Source: Clostridium thermobutyricum DSM 4928 (GTDB lineage Bacteria; Bacillota; Clostridia; Clostridiales; Clostridiaceae). From it: 64,000 bases of DNA. The notes beneath the pieces were generated by a model, which searched no databases, had not been told where the DNA came from, and saw nothing but the letters and a program-made list of their open reading frames with translations. The position numbers and the translations under genes are program-made. Within the stretch, counting starts at the first letter, position 1, and every line of letters starts with the position of its first letter. This document shows, one piece after another, positions 55,735-64,000 of this stretch. The stretch is from assembly GCF_002050515.1 (NCBI RefSeq), contig NZ_LTAY01000006.1, positions 35,580 through 99,579 on the forward strand. Reading direction: 5' to 3'.

Positions 55735-56538
55735 TTATATAACCCCTCTTGATATTAAACCTACAAACTCATTTTCCTTGCTTAATCTATCATCACAAGG
55801 ACATATTATTCCTTCTATCTCTCTCCAAAGTTTTCCGTCCTTAAGTATTCTTATGTTTTCTACTTTAAATCCATACAAACCACCTGAATATCCAATAGCT
55901 TTATATGGAATTCTATACATCTCATCCTTTTTAAATTTTATATTTTCAAGCTCTCTTCTTTCTATTAATATACAAGGCAAATTTGTAACTGGTTCTCTTA
56001 ATTCATTTCCTGAATCTAAGAAACCTTTTATATTTATCTCTTTATTTTTTATATTTAACTTTACATCATATATAAAATTAGAAACTATGTTTCTATCTCT
56101 AATACAAGTAGTTATTCTCTCTAAAATTATAAATACGATAAATACACCTAAAAGCAAATATTTTATGCTAAAATTCTTTATTACAACTCCATCTATTATT
56201 GTATATTTTTGAGAACTTATTATAAATTTAAAACATATTCCACTTAAAAAAAATGAAGAGCTCATAAACGTAAAAAAACTTTTTACTAATTTTATTTTTT
56301 CTCGTTTTTCTAATGGAATATAAATCATTAAGAAAGCAATTAATATTTGTATATAGAATGCTTTAAAAAAACTAATTTCTTTTATTACCATACATAAGCT
56401 ATATAATCCTCCAATAATTGCTGCTAATATTGCTTTTTTAAATGAATATTTATATTTTAGGATTTTAAAGCTTACCATTATCAAAAATAAATTTACAATA
56501 AAATTTTCTAATATTAAAACATCTAAATATATCTCCAT
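55735..56538 (-). CDS. spoIIGA: pro-sigma-E processing protease SpoIIGA
   Basis: 267-aa membrane aspartic protease that cleaves pro-sigma-E when signalled from the forespore. About five N-terminal hydrophobic segments are followed by a cytoplasmic protease domain with catalytic D175 in FLDSGN. AGAGGAGGCAAGTT precedes ATG 56538. The promoter at 56559-56591 has the over-long spacer known from Spo0A-dependent spoIIG promoters. Confidence 0.93.
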   Translation of the reverse strand: MEIYLDVLILENFIVNLFLIMVSFKILKYKYSFKKAILAAIIGGLYSLCMVIKEISFFKAFYIQILIAFLMIYIPLEKREKIKLVKSFFTFMSSSFFLSGICFKFIISSQKYTIIDGVVIKNFSIKYLLLGVFIVFIILERITTCIRDRNIVSNFIYDVKLNIKNKEINIKGFLDSGNELREPVTNLPCILIERRELENIKFKKDEMYRIPYKAIGYSGGLYGFKVENIRILKDGKLWREIEGIICPCDDRLSKENEFVGLISRGVI

Positions 56539-56558
56539 AACTTGCCTCCTCTTTAAAA

Positions 56559-56591
56559 ATTATATAACTTAATCTATTAAAATTTTGTCAC
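56559..56591 (-). promoter_or_regulatory. Spo0A-type spoIIG promoter with 21-bp spacer
   Basis: Minus strand: -35 GTGACA (56586-56591), a 21-bp spacer, and perfect -10 TATAAT (56559-56564). TGACAAA (56584-56590), close to the Spo0A box TGNCGAA, overlaps the -35. In B. subtilis the spoIIG promoter also has an over-long (22-bp) spacer and 0A boxes at the -35. Confidence 0.6.
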
Positions 56592-56763
56592 AAATTATCT
56601 CCAAGACCTCTTTTTCCTTCTAATTTTTTTTACATAATACTTCATTTAATTTCAGTATAATTTTATTAATCTTTTTTTACTTCTTTTCTTCCTATTGCTT
56701 TTATTAAAATCCTATGTTTTTTTGTAAAAATAATAAATTAACTGCTTTTAATTTTAAGCATAA

Positions 56764-56794
56764 AAAATACACCTCTTTTATAGAGATGTATTTT
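56764..56794 (-). terminator. terminator of the SH3/glucosaminidase gene
   Basis: 13-bp stem (AAAATACACCTCT / AGAGATGTATTTT) with one C-A mismatch and a 5-nt loop, about 63 nt after the stop codon. The rest of the 56539-56856 gap holds the spoIIG promoter and AT-rich sequence without a gene. Confidence 0.8.
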
Positions 56795-56856
56795 AATTTT
56801 ATTCTATTTTCTTTTAATTTAAATAAAATTTTTTATTTTTATGTTTTTATTATTAG

Positions 56857-58989
56857 CTATTGAATTTGACCATCATCTATAGGTGAATTAATTTCACTTT
56901 GCTTTAAAGTATTTTTATTTACTTTAGGGACAATATTAATTGTATTAGCTCTTCCTTGTATAAACTTAGGTTTATCATACAATAAATCATTTTTATTGCT
57001 ATACATATATGCCATATTAGAAATTTGCTCACCTATACTTTGGGCATACCAAGGAGATGTTGCATATTGATGCCATATATATTGGTTATTATGCATATAT
57101 CTCATTTTATATAATGTATTTTGTTCATATTTAGAACTATTAATATAGTTTGTTGAAACAAACTCTGCTGCACCTGATATAGCTTTAGATACACTTGTCC
57201 ATCCTTTATTATATGCATAAGTTGTTCCTGCAATTAAAGCTCTATTAGGGAAAACATTACTATTATCATAAGCACCTATTCCATATAAATTATACACAGT
57301 AGTAGGTTTACTTAATTTTATCATTTCATAGCCTATTAATTGACCTTTATCATTATATTTCTCTTTACTCATATCTGCTATTTCAGTTATAGTTACACCT
57401 TTTGCTAAAATACTTTTACCGTACCCTGTTTCATGTATTGATTGAGCAACAAAATATAAAGGATCTATAGAATAATTTTTAGCTGCTGATATAAATGCAT
57501 TAGATTGTCCTTTTAAAACTCCTGCATCACTTTTTTCTAAATAAGAATCTAACGCACTAGCATTTATATTTCTAAATTTGTCAATTCTCAAAAATTGATA
57601 TTGATTTTGTGCTTTATCTGGATTTATATATCCTTCAAAATAATCAGTACTATATTTTGGAACTCTTTCATGCTGAATTCTAACATATTCATTTAAAGAC
57701 ATATTATAATTAGTGTAAACTACTTTGCCATTTGATTGATTTATTTGTGAATTATCTGTATTTGGTTTATTTGTATCATTAGGTTTACTTTCAGTTCCAG
57801 AATTATTAGAGCTATTATTTCCATATTCTAAAATTTGAACATAATCCCCTGAAATATATCCTTCAAGACTTCCTTTTGATATCTTATACCATGAACCTGA
57901 TTTTTCTATTATATTAAATTGATCGTTATTATTTAACGAACCTTTTACACTATAACTAGTTCCTGGGCCTGATCTTACTCTTAAATTACTTGTAACATTA
58001 ACCACCTTTCCTTTAGTTGGTACTTTATTACTTTCATTTGGTTTCTGTGTATTTTGATTATTATCTTCATTAGGTTTGTTTTCTGGTTTACTACTATCAT
58101 TAGGCTTACTCTCAGTTCCAGAATTATTAGAGCTATTATTTCCATATTCTAAAATTTGAACATAATCCCCTGAAATATATCCTTCAAGGCTTCCTTTTGA
58201 TATCTTATACCATGAACCTGATTTTTCTATTATATTAAATTGATCATTATTATTTAGTGAACCTTTTACACTATAACTAGTTCCCGGACCTGACCTTACT
58301 CTTAAATTACTTGTAACTTTAACTACTTTTCCTTTAATGGGTACTTTATTGCTTTCATTTGGCTTTTCTGTATTTGGCTTATTATTTTCAGTTGGTTTTT
58401 GAGTTGAATTTTGTCCATTATTTGAACTTCCTTCTATTACAGCTACATAATCACTATGTACATATCCAACTTTTCCGTTTACATTTATTTTATACCATGA
58501 ACCTGTCTTTTCTAATATATTAAACTCTTGGTTATTAGTTAAATATCCAATTACCTTCCCAGAAGTAGAAGCCTTATCTCTAAGCCTTAAATTAGTTTGT
58601 ACATTTTTAACTTTTCCTTTTTTATTTGTAGTTGATGAACTATTCCCTTGAGATGTACTTCCATTTTCCTTTACATAATCTCCATGTATATATCCTGTTA
58701 AATTTCCAGATTTTATTTTATACCATACTCCACTTTTTCCTAATATATCAAAACTTTGTCCATTTCTTAATGAACCTACTACAGAACTGTTTGTACTTGG
58801 TGAAGTTCTTATTCTTAAGCTTGTCTGAACATTTACAACAATCCCTTTTTGAGCTAACCTAGCATTATTATTTAATGAATAATTATCTGAATTTAAATTA
58901 TCTGCATATGAAATTTTATCATTTTTAGCCTGAACTCCTACAGCTGTAGAAGTAGCTAAAAGCATAGCCATTACTTTCTTCTTATCCAT
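56857..58989 (-). CDS. secreted SH3-domain N-acetylglucosaminidase (autolysin, Acp-like)
   Basis: 710-aa cell wall hydrolase. A signal peptide (MDKKKVMAMLLATSTAVGVQA) precedes four bacterial SH3 domains at about 49-107, 125-184, 219-279 and 326-386, joined by Asn/Pro/Ser/Lys-rich linkers. A glucosaminidase (LYZ2) domain covers about 430-650, with probable catalytic E520 in SIHETGYG. The third and fourth SH3 units are almost identical. It resembles the C. perfringens Acp autolysin but has fewer SH3 repeats. ATG 58989 follows TATGGGGGAAAATTT. It has its own promoter. Confidence 0.9.
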   Translation of the reverse strand: MDKKKVMAMLLATSTAVGVQAKNDKISYADNLNSDNYSLNNNARLAQKGIVVNVQTSLRIRTSPSTNSSVVGSLRNGQSFDILGKSGVWYKIKSGNLTGYIHGDYVKENGSTSQGNSSSTTNKKGKVKNVQTNLRLRDKASTSGKVIGYLTNNQEFNILEKTGSWYKINVNGKVGYVHSDYVAVIEGSSNNGQNSTQKPTENNKPNTEKPNESNKVPIKGKVVKVTSNLRVRSGPGTSYSVKGSLNNNDQFNIIEKSGSWYKISKGSLEGYISGDYVQILEYGNNSSNNSGTESKPNDSSKPENKPNEDNNQNTQKPNESNKVPTKGKVVNVTSNLRVRSGPGTSYSVKGSLNNNDQFNIIEKSGSWYKISKGSLEGYISGDYVQILEYGNNSSNNSGTESKPNDTNKPNTDNSQINQSNGKVVYTNYNMSLNEYVRIQHERVPKYSTDYFEGYINPDKAQNQYQFLRIDKFRNINASALDSYLEKSDAGVLKGQSNAFISAAKNYSIDPLYFVAQSIHETGYGKSILAKGVTITEIADMSKEKYNDKGQLIGYEMIKLSKPTTVYNLYGIGAYDNSNVFPNRALIAGTTYAYNKGWTSVSKAISGAAEFVSTNYINSSKYEQNTLYKMRYMHNNQYIWHQYATSPWYAQSIGEQISNMAYMYSNKNDLLYDKPKFIQGRANTINIVPKVNKNTLKQSEINSPIDDGQIQ
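57778..58368 (-). repeat. duplicated SH3-linker segment (two ~270-bp copies, 321 bp apart)
   Basis: 57778-58047 and 58099-58368 are near-identical at the DNA level, offset by 321 bp (107 codons). Each encodes one SH3 domain and part of the linker. Only a few, mostly silent, differences separate them, so the duplication is recent or kept alike by recombination. Confidence 0.88.
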
Positions 58990-59023
58990 AAATTTTCCCC
59001 CATAAATTCTATTATTCTATTTA

Positions 59024-59053
59024 ATTTTAACATATTATGTAATATAAGGTCAA
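59024..59053 (-). promoter_or_regulatory. extended -10 promoter for the autolysin gene
   Basis: Minus strand: -35 TTGACC (59048-59053), an 18-bp spacer, and -10 TAAAAT (59024-59029) with TGT upstream. Confidence 0.65.
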
Positions 59054-59121
59054 TTTAAGTAATAAATACTTTTTTTATAAATTTTTATATTATTTTGATA
59101 AAATTTATTTTCGTATCTTTA

Positions 59122-59130
59122 TGATATAAT
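59122..59130 (+). promoter_or_regulatory. extended -10 promoter for the rluF-like gene
   Basis: Plus strand TGATATAAT: TG-N followed by a perfect TATAAT at 59125-59130, 35 nt upstream of the ATG. No good -35. Confidence 0.5.
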
Positions 59131-59165
59131 TTTAAATGCAATAATTAAGAAAGGATTTTTCTAAT

Positions 59166-59867
59166 ATGAGAATAAATAAACTCTTTAGCAATTATGGTAT
59201 TTGCTCAAGAAAACAAACTAATATTTTAATAAAAGAAAAAAGAGTTTTAATAAATGGAATTTTAGCAAAAGAAGGTCAGTGGGTTGAGGAAAGTGATGAA
59301 ATATTATTAGATGGGAAAAAAATTAAAAAAGCTGATAATATCTATTTAGCTTTTAATAAACCTAGAGGTATTATTTGTAGTTCTTCAGAAGATTTAAATA
59401 ATAACATAATTAAATTTTTAAATTTTAATGGTTATATATTCCCAATAGGACGTTTAGACAAAGAGTCAGAAGGATTAATTTTATTAACTAATGATGGTGA
59501 CTTTGCTAATTCACTAATTAACTCAGAAAATTATCATCCTAAAGAATATGTAGTTAAGGTAAATAGAAATATTACAGATGAATTTTTAAACTCTATGTCT
59601 AAAGGAGTTAAAATTTTAAATACTATAACACGCCCTTGTATATTAAAAAGAATTTCTAATGATACATTTTCAATTATTTTAACTCAAGGATTAAATAGAC
59701 AAATTAGAAGAATGTGCTTAAATTTCGGATATAGAGTTATATCTCTTAAGCGAATAAGAATAGTAAATATTCTTTTAGATAACTTACAAGAAGGTAAATT
59801 TAGAAATTTAACTGATGATGAAATATTAACTTTAAAAAATTTTTTATTTGAGAATAAAAACATATAA
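59166..59867 (+). CDS. RsuA/RluF-family rRNA pseudouridine synthase
   Basis: 233-aa pseudouridine synthase. An N-terminal S4 domain (MRINKLFSNYGICSRKQTN) is followed by the catalytic motif GRLDKESEGL with its Asp. C-terminal GLNRQIRRMC and LKRIRI are closest to the RluF subgroup (23S U2604 in E. coli), but RluB-type specificity cannot be excluded. AAGAAAGGATTTTTCTAAT precedes the ATG. It is a plus-strand gene between two minus-strand genes; the ftsZ terminator (59956-59982) can serve both. Confidence 0.87.
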   Translation: MRINKLFSNYGICSRKQTNILIKEKRVLINGILAKEGQWVEESDEILLDGKKIKKADNIYLAFNKPRGIICSSSEDLNNNIIKFLNFNGYIFPIGRLDKESEGLILLTNDGDFANSLINSENYHPKEYVVKVNRNITDEFLNSMSKGVKILNTITRPCILKRISNDTFSIILTQGLNRQIRRMCLNFGYRVISLKRIRIVNILLDNLQEGKFRNLTDDEILTLKNFLFENKNI

Positions 59868-59955
59868 AAATAATTTTTCTCTAATTAAAATGCTTTTACA
59901 TATTTTCTAAAAACACTTTAAAGATTAAAGCCCTTTTATTTTAAAATACAAAAAT

Positions 59956-59982
59956 AAAAGCTAGCAATTTTTGCTAGCTTTT
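59956..59982. terminator. bidirectional terminator between the rluF-like gene and ftsZ
   Basis: Perfect 12-bp stem (AAAAGCTAGCAA / TTGCTAGCTTTT) with a 3-nt loop. Confidence 0.88.
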
Positions 59983-59990
59983 TATATTAA

Positions 59991-61127
59991 CTATCTTTTT
60001 GTTTTTCTTAAGAAAGTTGGTATTGAAAGATCTACTTCATTTCCATAGCTTTCATCTGAAATACTGCTATTTTCTTCTTTATCAGCAGCAACTTCTTCTT
60101 CAACTTTAGTTTCTTTTACTACTGGCTTTTCAATAGCTTTTTTTATTTCAACTTTTGGTTCTACAGATTCTACTTCTTCTTCAAATCCTGTAGCTATTAC
60201 TGTTATTCTTATTTCATCATTTAATGATTCATCTATAACAGCTCCAAAAATTATATTTGCATCTTGGTCAACAGATTCTCTTATAACATCAGCTGCTTCA
60301 TAAACTTCTAATGCTCCTAAGTCTGCTCCACCAGTAAAGTTTAATATTACTCCACTAGCACCTTCTATTGAAGTTTCAAGAAGTGGTGATCCAATAGCTT
60401 CTCTAACTGCATCTGCAGCTCTATTATCTCCACTACCATGTCCAACTCCCATGTGAGCTAGTCCTTTATTTAACATAACTGCTTTTATGTCAGCAAAATC
60501 GGCATTAATAACCCCAGTTATAGTTATAAGGTCTGATATAGCTTGAACACCTTGTCTTAAAACATCATCAGCTAATTTAAAAGAATCTAATAGAGTAGTC
60601 TTTTTATCAGCCATTAATAAAAGTCTTTCATTAGGAATAATAACTAATGTATCTACTTTTTCTTTTAATTTAGCTATTCCCATTTCAGCATGTCTCATTC
60701 TTCTTTTACCTTCAAATGGGAAAGGTTTAGTTACAACCCCAACTGTTAATATGTCTAGTGATTTTGCAAGTTCAGCTACAACTGGTGCTGCACCTGTTCC
60801 TGTTCCACCACCCATACCAGCAGTTATAAATACCATATTAGCACCTTTTATTGCTGCTTTTATTTCTTCTAAACTTTCTTCTGCTGCTTTTTGTCCAATT
60901 TCTGGATTAGCACCAGCTCCTAGTCCTTTAGTAAGCTTTTCTCCAATTTGAATTTTTTGGTTAGCATGTGATAGCATTAAAGCTTGTTTATCAGTATTTA
61001 TAGCTATAAATTCAACATTTTTAAGCCCTTCAACAATCATTCTATTAACGGCGTTACTTCCTCCGCCTCCACATCCAATAACTTTTATATTAGTTAATTC
61101 TTGCATATCCACTTCAAAATCTAACAA
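59991..61127 (-). CDS. ftsZ: cell division protein FtsZ
   Basis: Tubulin-like GTPase that forms the Z ring. The 378-aa protein has [15 protein letters not shown] near the start, the tubulin signature [10 protein letters not shown], and a charged variable linker followed by a C-terminal [13 protein letters not shown] peptide that binds FtsA and other partners. The start is TTG 61127 after AAGGGAGGAATTATT. It follows ftsA by 13 nt. Confidence 0.98.
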   Translation of the reverse strand: MLDFEVDMQELTNIKVIGCGGGGSNAVNRMIVEGLKNVEFIAINTDKQALMLSHANQKIQIGEKLTKGLGAGANPEIGQKAAEESLEEIKAAIKGANMVFITAGMGGGTGTGAAPVVAELAKSLDILTVGVVTKPFPFEGKRRMRHAEMGIAKLKEKVDTLVIIPNERLLLMADKKTTLLDSFKLADDVLRQGVQAISDLITITGVINADFADIKAVMLNKGLAHMGVGHGSGDNRAADAVREAIGSPLLETSIEGASGVILNFTGGADLGALEVYEAADVIRESVDQDANIIFGAVIDESLNDEIRITVIATGFEEEVESVEPKVEIKKAIEKPVVKETKVEEEVAADKEENSSISDESYGNEVDLSIPTFLRKTKR

Positions 61128-61140
61128 AATAATTCCTCCC

Positions 61141-62415
61141 TTAGAACATATCCCCTAGAAAATTTTTAAATTTTCTTATGATACTTTTATTTTCACTTTC
61201 ACGTTTTTGTAACTCTTCTTTATCTTTTTTATATGCATTTTCATCTGTCTTTTTAATTTTAAATTCTTGTGTAAAATTTAAAGCCTCTTCATATATTAAT
61301 TCTAACCTATCATGCACCTCTTTAACAATAGCTAATGAGGTAATATTTGAAATATTTTGCATTCCAAAGTCATTTTTTGTTACTATCTTTATTTTCTTAT
61401 CTTTAAACTTCTGATGCACAACCTCATTTATACCTTCAAAATTAGTTATAGCATCACCAAGTAAAATTATACTACAAATGTCATCATAATGACCAGTTTT
61501 TTTTAATTGATTTTTTACATAATTAAGTATTTCTTCAATTCGCGCTTCACACACTTTATAAAATAGTTCTTTATCTACTTGCTTATTTCTAACTTGTACT
61601 TCTTTATTTCCTTTATCATTTATTGAACTTCTGTAAATAGAACTAAATTCTCTTTTTATTCCCTCTGCTTCAAATAAAGGTAATGCCATACATATTGAAA
61701 GATCACTAGTTATATTTCTTCCTCCAAGAGGTATGCTCATTAATTCTTTTAAGCCTTTATCTTCTACAACTGAAATTTCAGTTAATGCATCACCAATCTC
61801 TACCAGAGTAGTATTTTCTCTTAAAATAGATTCTGATAAAAATATTTTTCTTAATGATATTTGATTTACTAAAAATCCTTTTATTGAATATTTAGTACCT
61901 TTACATAATCTTCTATATGTATCTAAAACTTCTGTTTTTCCTTGTATAACAGAAAGATTTAGTTCTAATATAACTCCCTCTTGTCCAACTACTGTATTTA
62001 AATTTATCTTTCCATCTAATTTATAATAATTGATTACTATATCACATATTTCATAGCCTTCTTCAACTTTAATCTTATTTCTAACTTCATCAATTATTCT
62101 TTTTACATCTTTAGCCTTAACAGTATCTTCTAGCATTATTTGAGCTGGCACTTCGAAACATTTTATATTATTACTAGGTAACCCTATATAAATATCATTT
62201 ATCTTTTTTCCTGTTTCTTCTTCTAATTTACTTAAAGCTTCTTCAAAGTATATTCTACATTTGTCTTCATTAGATATTACTCCATTTTCAACTCCTCGTA
62301 CATTAACACAAGAACTTCCTAATATTTCAACATCTTCATTTTTTCTACTAACTCCAATAGATGCTGAAATTTTATGTGTTCCTATATCTACTGCTGTAAT
62401 GAAAAATTCTTGCAT
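61141..62415 (-). CDS. ftsA: divergent FtsA-family cell division ATPase
   Basis: 424-aa actin-like ATPase next to ftsZ. The N-terminal [17 protein letters not shown] phosphate 1 motif and the SHS2-type insertion region are recognisable. The C-terminal [11 protein letters not shown] is an amphipathic helix likely to serve as the membrane-targeting sequence of FtsA. It is more divergent than Bacillus FtsA in the middle. AGGAGGGAAGACTTTAA precedes ATG 62415. The linkage ftsA-ftsZ supports the call. Confidence 0.87.
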   Translation of the reverse strand: MQEFFITAVDIGTHKISASIGVSRKNEDVEILGSSCVNVRGVENGVISNEDKCRIYFEEALSKLEEETGKKINDIYIGLPSNNIKCFEVPAQIMLEDTVKAKDVKRIIDEVRNKIKVEEGYEICDIVINYYKLDGKINLNTVVGQEGVILELNLSVIQGKTEVLDTYRRLCKGTKYSIKGFLVNQISLRKIFLSESILRENTTLVEIGDALTEISVVEDKGLKELMSIPLGGRNITSDLSICMALPLFEAEGIKREFSSIYRSSINDKGNKEVQVRNKQVDKELFYKVCEARIEEILNYVKNQLKKTGHYDDICSIILLGDAITNFEGINEVVHQKFKDKKIKIVTKNDFGMQNISNITSLAIVKEVHDRLELIYEEALNFTQEFKIKKTDENAYKKDKEELQKRESENKSIIRKFKNFLGDMF

Positions 62416-62510
62416 TTAAAGTCTTCCCTCCTAATGTTTATAAGTATGTATATTCAACATACTTTCAAAAAATCCTCTTTTTATTATACCTCTTCTTATA
62501 TGTTTTATAA

Positions 62511-62549
62511 TAGATAAAATAATTAATACTTTATTAATTATTTTATCTA
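62511..62549 (-). terminator. 18-bp perfect AT-rich inverted repeat after pilT
   Basis: Arms 62511-62528 and 62532-62549 pair perfectly over 18 bp with a 3-nt loop (TAGATAAAATAATTAATA and its complement). It lies 14 nt after the pilT stop. It has no GC core and only a weak U tract, so terminator function is uncertain. Confidence 0.55.
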
Positions 62550-62562
62550 TATCAAAATTTTT

Positions 62563-63615
62563 TTAATACATCATTAATCTATCAAACATTTCTCCATCAA
62601 CTGAATAATCTTTTGCTACATTAATATCAACTTTCCCATTTTTTACAAGTTTAGTTAATGACATATCCATAGTTTGCATTCCAAATTTACTACCTGTTTG
62701 AATAGCTGAATCAATTTGATGAGTTTTTCCTTCTCTAATTTGGTTTTGAATTGCTGGTGTAATTATCATAGTTTCAAGTGCAGCTACTCTTTTACCATCA
62801 CGACTAGGTATAAGCTGTTGAGATATTATTCCTTGTAATACTGCTGCTAATTGTACTTTTATTTGCTGCTGTTGATGAACTGGAAAAACATCAATAATTC
62901 TATCTATAGTTTTTGCTGAACCAATTGTATGCAAAGTAGATAAGACTAAATGCCCTGTTTCAGCTGCTGTAATAGCTATACTTATAGTTTCTAAATCTCT
63001 CATCTCTCCAATTAGAATAATATCAGGATCTTCTCTTAAAAGAGATTTTAAAGATTCACTATAACTTATACTATCTTTTCCTATTTCTCTTTGGTTAACT
63101 ATACATTTTTTATGTGAATGTAAATACTCTATAGGATCCTCTAATGTTATTATATGCTCATTTCTTTTTTCATTTATTTCATTTATCATAGCAGCTAAAG
63201 TTGTGCTTTTACCACTTCCTGTTGGCCCTGTAACAAGTACAAGCCCTCTCCTCTTTTTACATAACTCTTTTAATATTGGAGGATGATTTAAAGCTTCTAA
63301 AGTTGGCGTTTTAGAATTCACAACTCTCATCGCTATTGCATCTGATCCTCTTTGCTTAAATATATTCACCCTAAACCTTCCTACATTTGCTAATGAATAT
63401 GCTAAGTCCTTTTCTCCATGACTATCATATTCTTCAAATCTTTCTTTCAAAATTTCTTTTGCAAATCTTTTCACATCTTCTTGATGCAGAATTTCTTCTC
63501 CTAATTTTCGTAAATATCCACTCATTCTAATCATTGGAGGAACTCCAACTGTCAAATGAATATCTGATCCTCCCTGTAGTACTGTATCTGTTAAAAGTTC
63601 ATTTAATGAATACAT
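62563..63615 (-). CDS. pilT: type IV pilus retraction ATPase PilT
   Basis: 350-aa hexameric ATPase that depolymerises type IV pili for twitching or gliding. The Walker A GPTGSGKST is at 130-138, the Asp box and Walker B (DPDIILIGEMRDLETI) follow, and HLVLSTLHT plus AIRMVN-type residues (AIAMRVV) are present. ATATGGAGGCTATTTAA precedes ATG 63615. In C. perfringens pilT near ftsA-ftsZ is required for gliding motility, which agrees with this arrangement. Pilin genes are not in the window. Confidence 0.95.
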   Translation of the reverse strand: MYSLNELLTDTVLQGGSDIHLTVGVPPMIRMSGYLRKLGEEILHQEDVKRFAKEILKERFEEYDSHGEKDLAYSLANVGRFRVNIFKQRGSDAIAMRVVNSKTPTLEALNHPPILKELCKKRRGLVLVTGPTGSGKSTTLAAMINEINEKRNEHIITLEDPIEYLHSHKKCIVNQREIGKDSISYSESLKSLLREDPDIILIGEMRDLETISIAITAAETGHLVLSTLHTIGSAKTIDRIIDVFPVHQQQQIKVQLAAVLQGIISQQLIPSRDGKRVAALETMIITPAIQNQIREGKTHQIDSAIQTGSKFGMQTMDMSLTKLVKNGKVDINVAKDYSVDGEMFDRLMMY

Positions 63616-63659
63616 TTAAATAGCCTCCATATAAGTATTCTCATTTTATTCCCCTATTT

Positions 63660-63675
63660 ATTATATCATGATATA
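63660..63675 (-). promoter_or_regulatory. extended -10 promoter overlapping a palindrome, upstream of pilT
   Basis: Minus strand TGATATAAT gives an extended -10 (TATAAT at 63660-63665). A perfect 14-bp palindrome TATATCATGATATA (63662-63675) overlaps it. No good -35. Confidence 0.45.
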
Positions 63676-63944
63676 GATTTCTCAGGAAATTTTAACCATG
63701 ATAATTACTACTTATTTTAAATTTATAATTTATTATCGTTATAATTTAAAATAAAATTTAGCTTAATTCTCTTAATATAAATTTATTTTATATAATCTGT
63801 ATTATATTCTTCTTTATGTAAAATATATAGTATAAAATTTCACTCAAAAAAAATAAAGTGTTTTTATAAGTATCTACTATTTTAATAGATATATCTAGAA
63901 TTATATATTTAATGAATATTTCTGAAAATCAAATTATTTTTAAA
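63676..63944. other. gene-free AT-rich gap
   Basis: About 270 bp without an open frame carrying an RBS; I see no conserved feature. Confidence 0.6.
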
Positions 63945-63981
63945 TAAAAAGATAGAAATCAGTACAATTTCTACCTTTTTT
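63945..63981 (-). terminator. terminator of a gene beyond the right window edge
   Basis: 15-bp stem (AAAAAAGATAGAAAT with ATTTCTACCTTTTTT, one A-C mismatch) and a 7-nt loop. On the minus strand a TAA at 63981-63983 closes an open frame that enters from the right edge (last codons IRLVK), too short to identify. Confidence 0.65.
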
Positions 63982-64000
63982 TATTTAACTAGTCTAATTA

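Noticed and set aside
60751..60951. Plus-strand open frame opposite ftsZ rich in Ala and Pro
   Set aside because: Shadow of the glycine-rich tubulin signature; no RBS.

Overview
This is an AT-rich stretch of a Firmicutes chromosome. It carries strong AGGAGG-type ribosome binding sites, frequent TTG and GTG starts, endospore genes (spoVM, spoIVA, sigE, sigG, spoIIGA, ylmC), acetate fermentation genes (pta-ackA) and a PilT retraction ATPase. Together these point to a cluster I Clostridium near the C. perfringens / C. baratii group; that placement is inference from protein style and gene order. No rRNA, tRNA, CRISPR array, prophage or insertion sequence was seen. Nearly everything is core genome, and most genes lie on the minus strand. 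The main plus-strand genes are tmcAL-ylbJ, rpmB, a 2'-5' RNA ligase-like gene and an rluF-like gene.

Layout. 1-8,014: SRP and chromosome segregation block (ffh partial, ylxM, ftsY, smc, a 30-aa membrane peptide, a radical SAM gene, rnc). 8,096-12,715: phospholipid, ribosome and acetate genes (acpP, plsX, rpmF, yceD, ackA, pta). 12,860-18,961: tmcAL and ylbJ facing a coiled-coil gene, coaD, rsmD and recG. 19,022-21,545: fakA, yloU, rpmB, spoVM. 21,637-35,959: a long translation and signalling block (thiN, rpe, rsgA, prkC, stp, rlmN, rsmB, fmt, def, priA, coaBC, rpoZ, gmk, remA, yicC). 36,226-41,587: a more variable section with the 2'-5' RNA ligase-like gene, a guanine-riboswitch NCS2 purine permease, an asparaginase, a small BECR-type nuclease-like protein and spoIVA. 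41,882-45,531: gpsA, der and a DUF512 radical SAM gene. 45,665-52,314: pstSCAB-phoU below phoPR. 52,329-56,538: pgeF, nrdR, ylmC, sigG, sigE, spoIIGA. 56,857-64,000: an SH3/glucosaminidase autolysin, the rluF-like gene, ftsZ, ftsA and pilT.

Gene order repeatedly matches Bacillus subtilis: yloC-remA-gmk-rpoZ-coaBC-priA-def-fmt-rsmB-rlmN-prpC-prkC-rsgA-rpe-thiN-spoVM-rpmB-yloU-fakA-recG, plsX-acp-rnc-smc-ftsY-ylxM-ffh, ylbH-coaD-ylbJ-ylbM-ylbN-rpmF, and ftsA-ftsZ-spoIIGA-sigE-sigG. This supports the assignments independently of motif reading.

I do not see a clear, wholly undescribed system. The best leads are regulatory or small. They are: a 17-bp imperfect hairpin directly upstream of rnc that could be an RNase III self-cleavage site; a hairpin 3' of ackA whose arm contains the -10 of the next promoter; a solitary BECR-like nuclease gene without a visible antitoxin; a sigma-E with an unusually long pro-region; a spoIIG promoter with a 21-bp spacer and a Spo0A-like box; a Pho-box-like promoter for pstS; and an Asn/Gln-rich repeat tail on PrkC.
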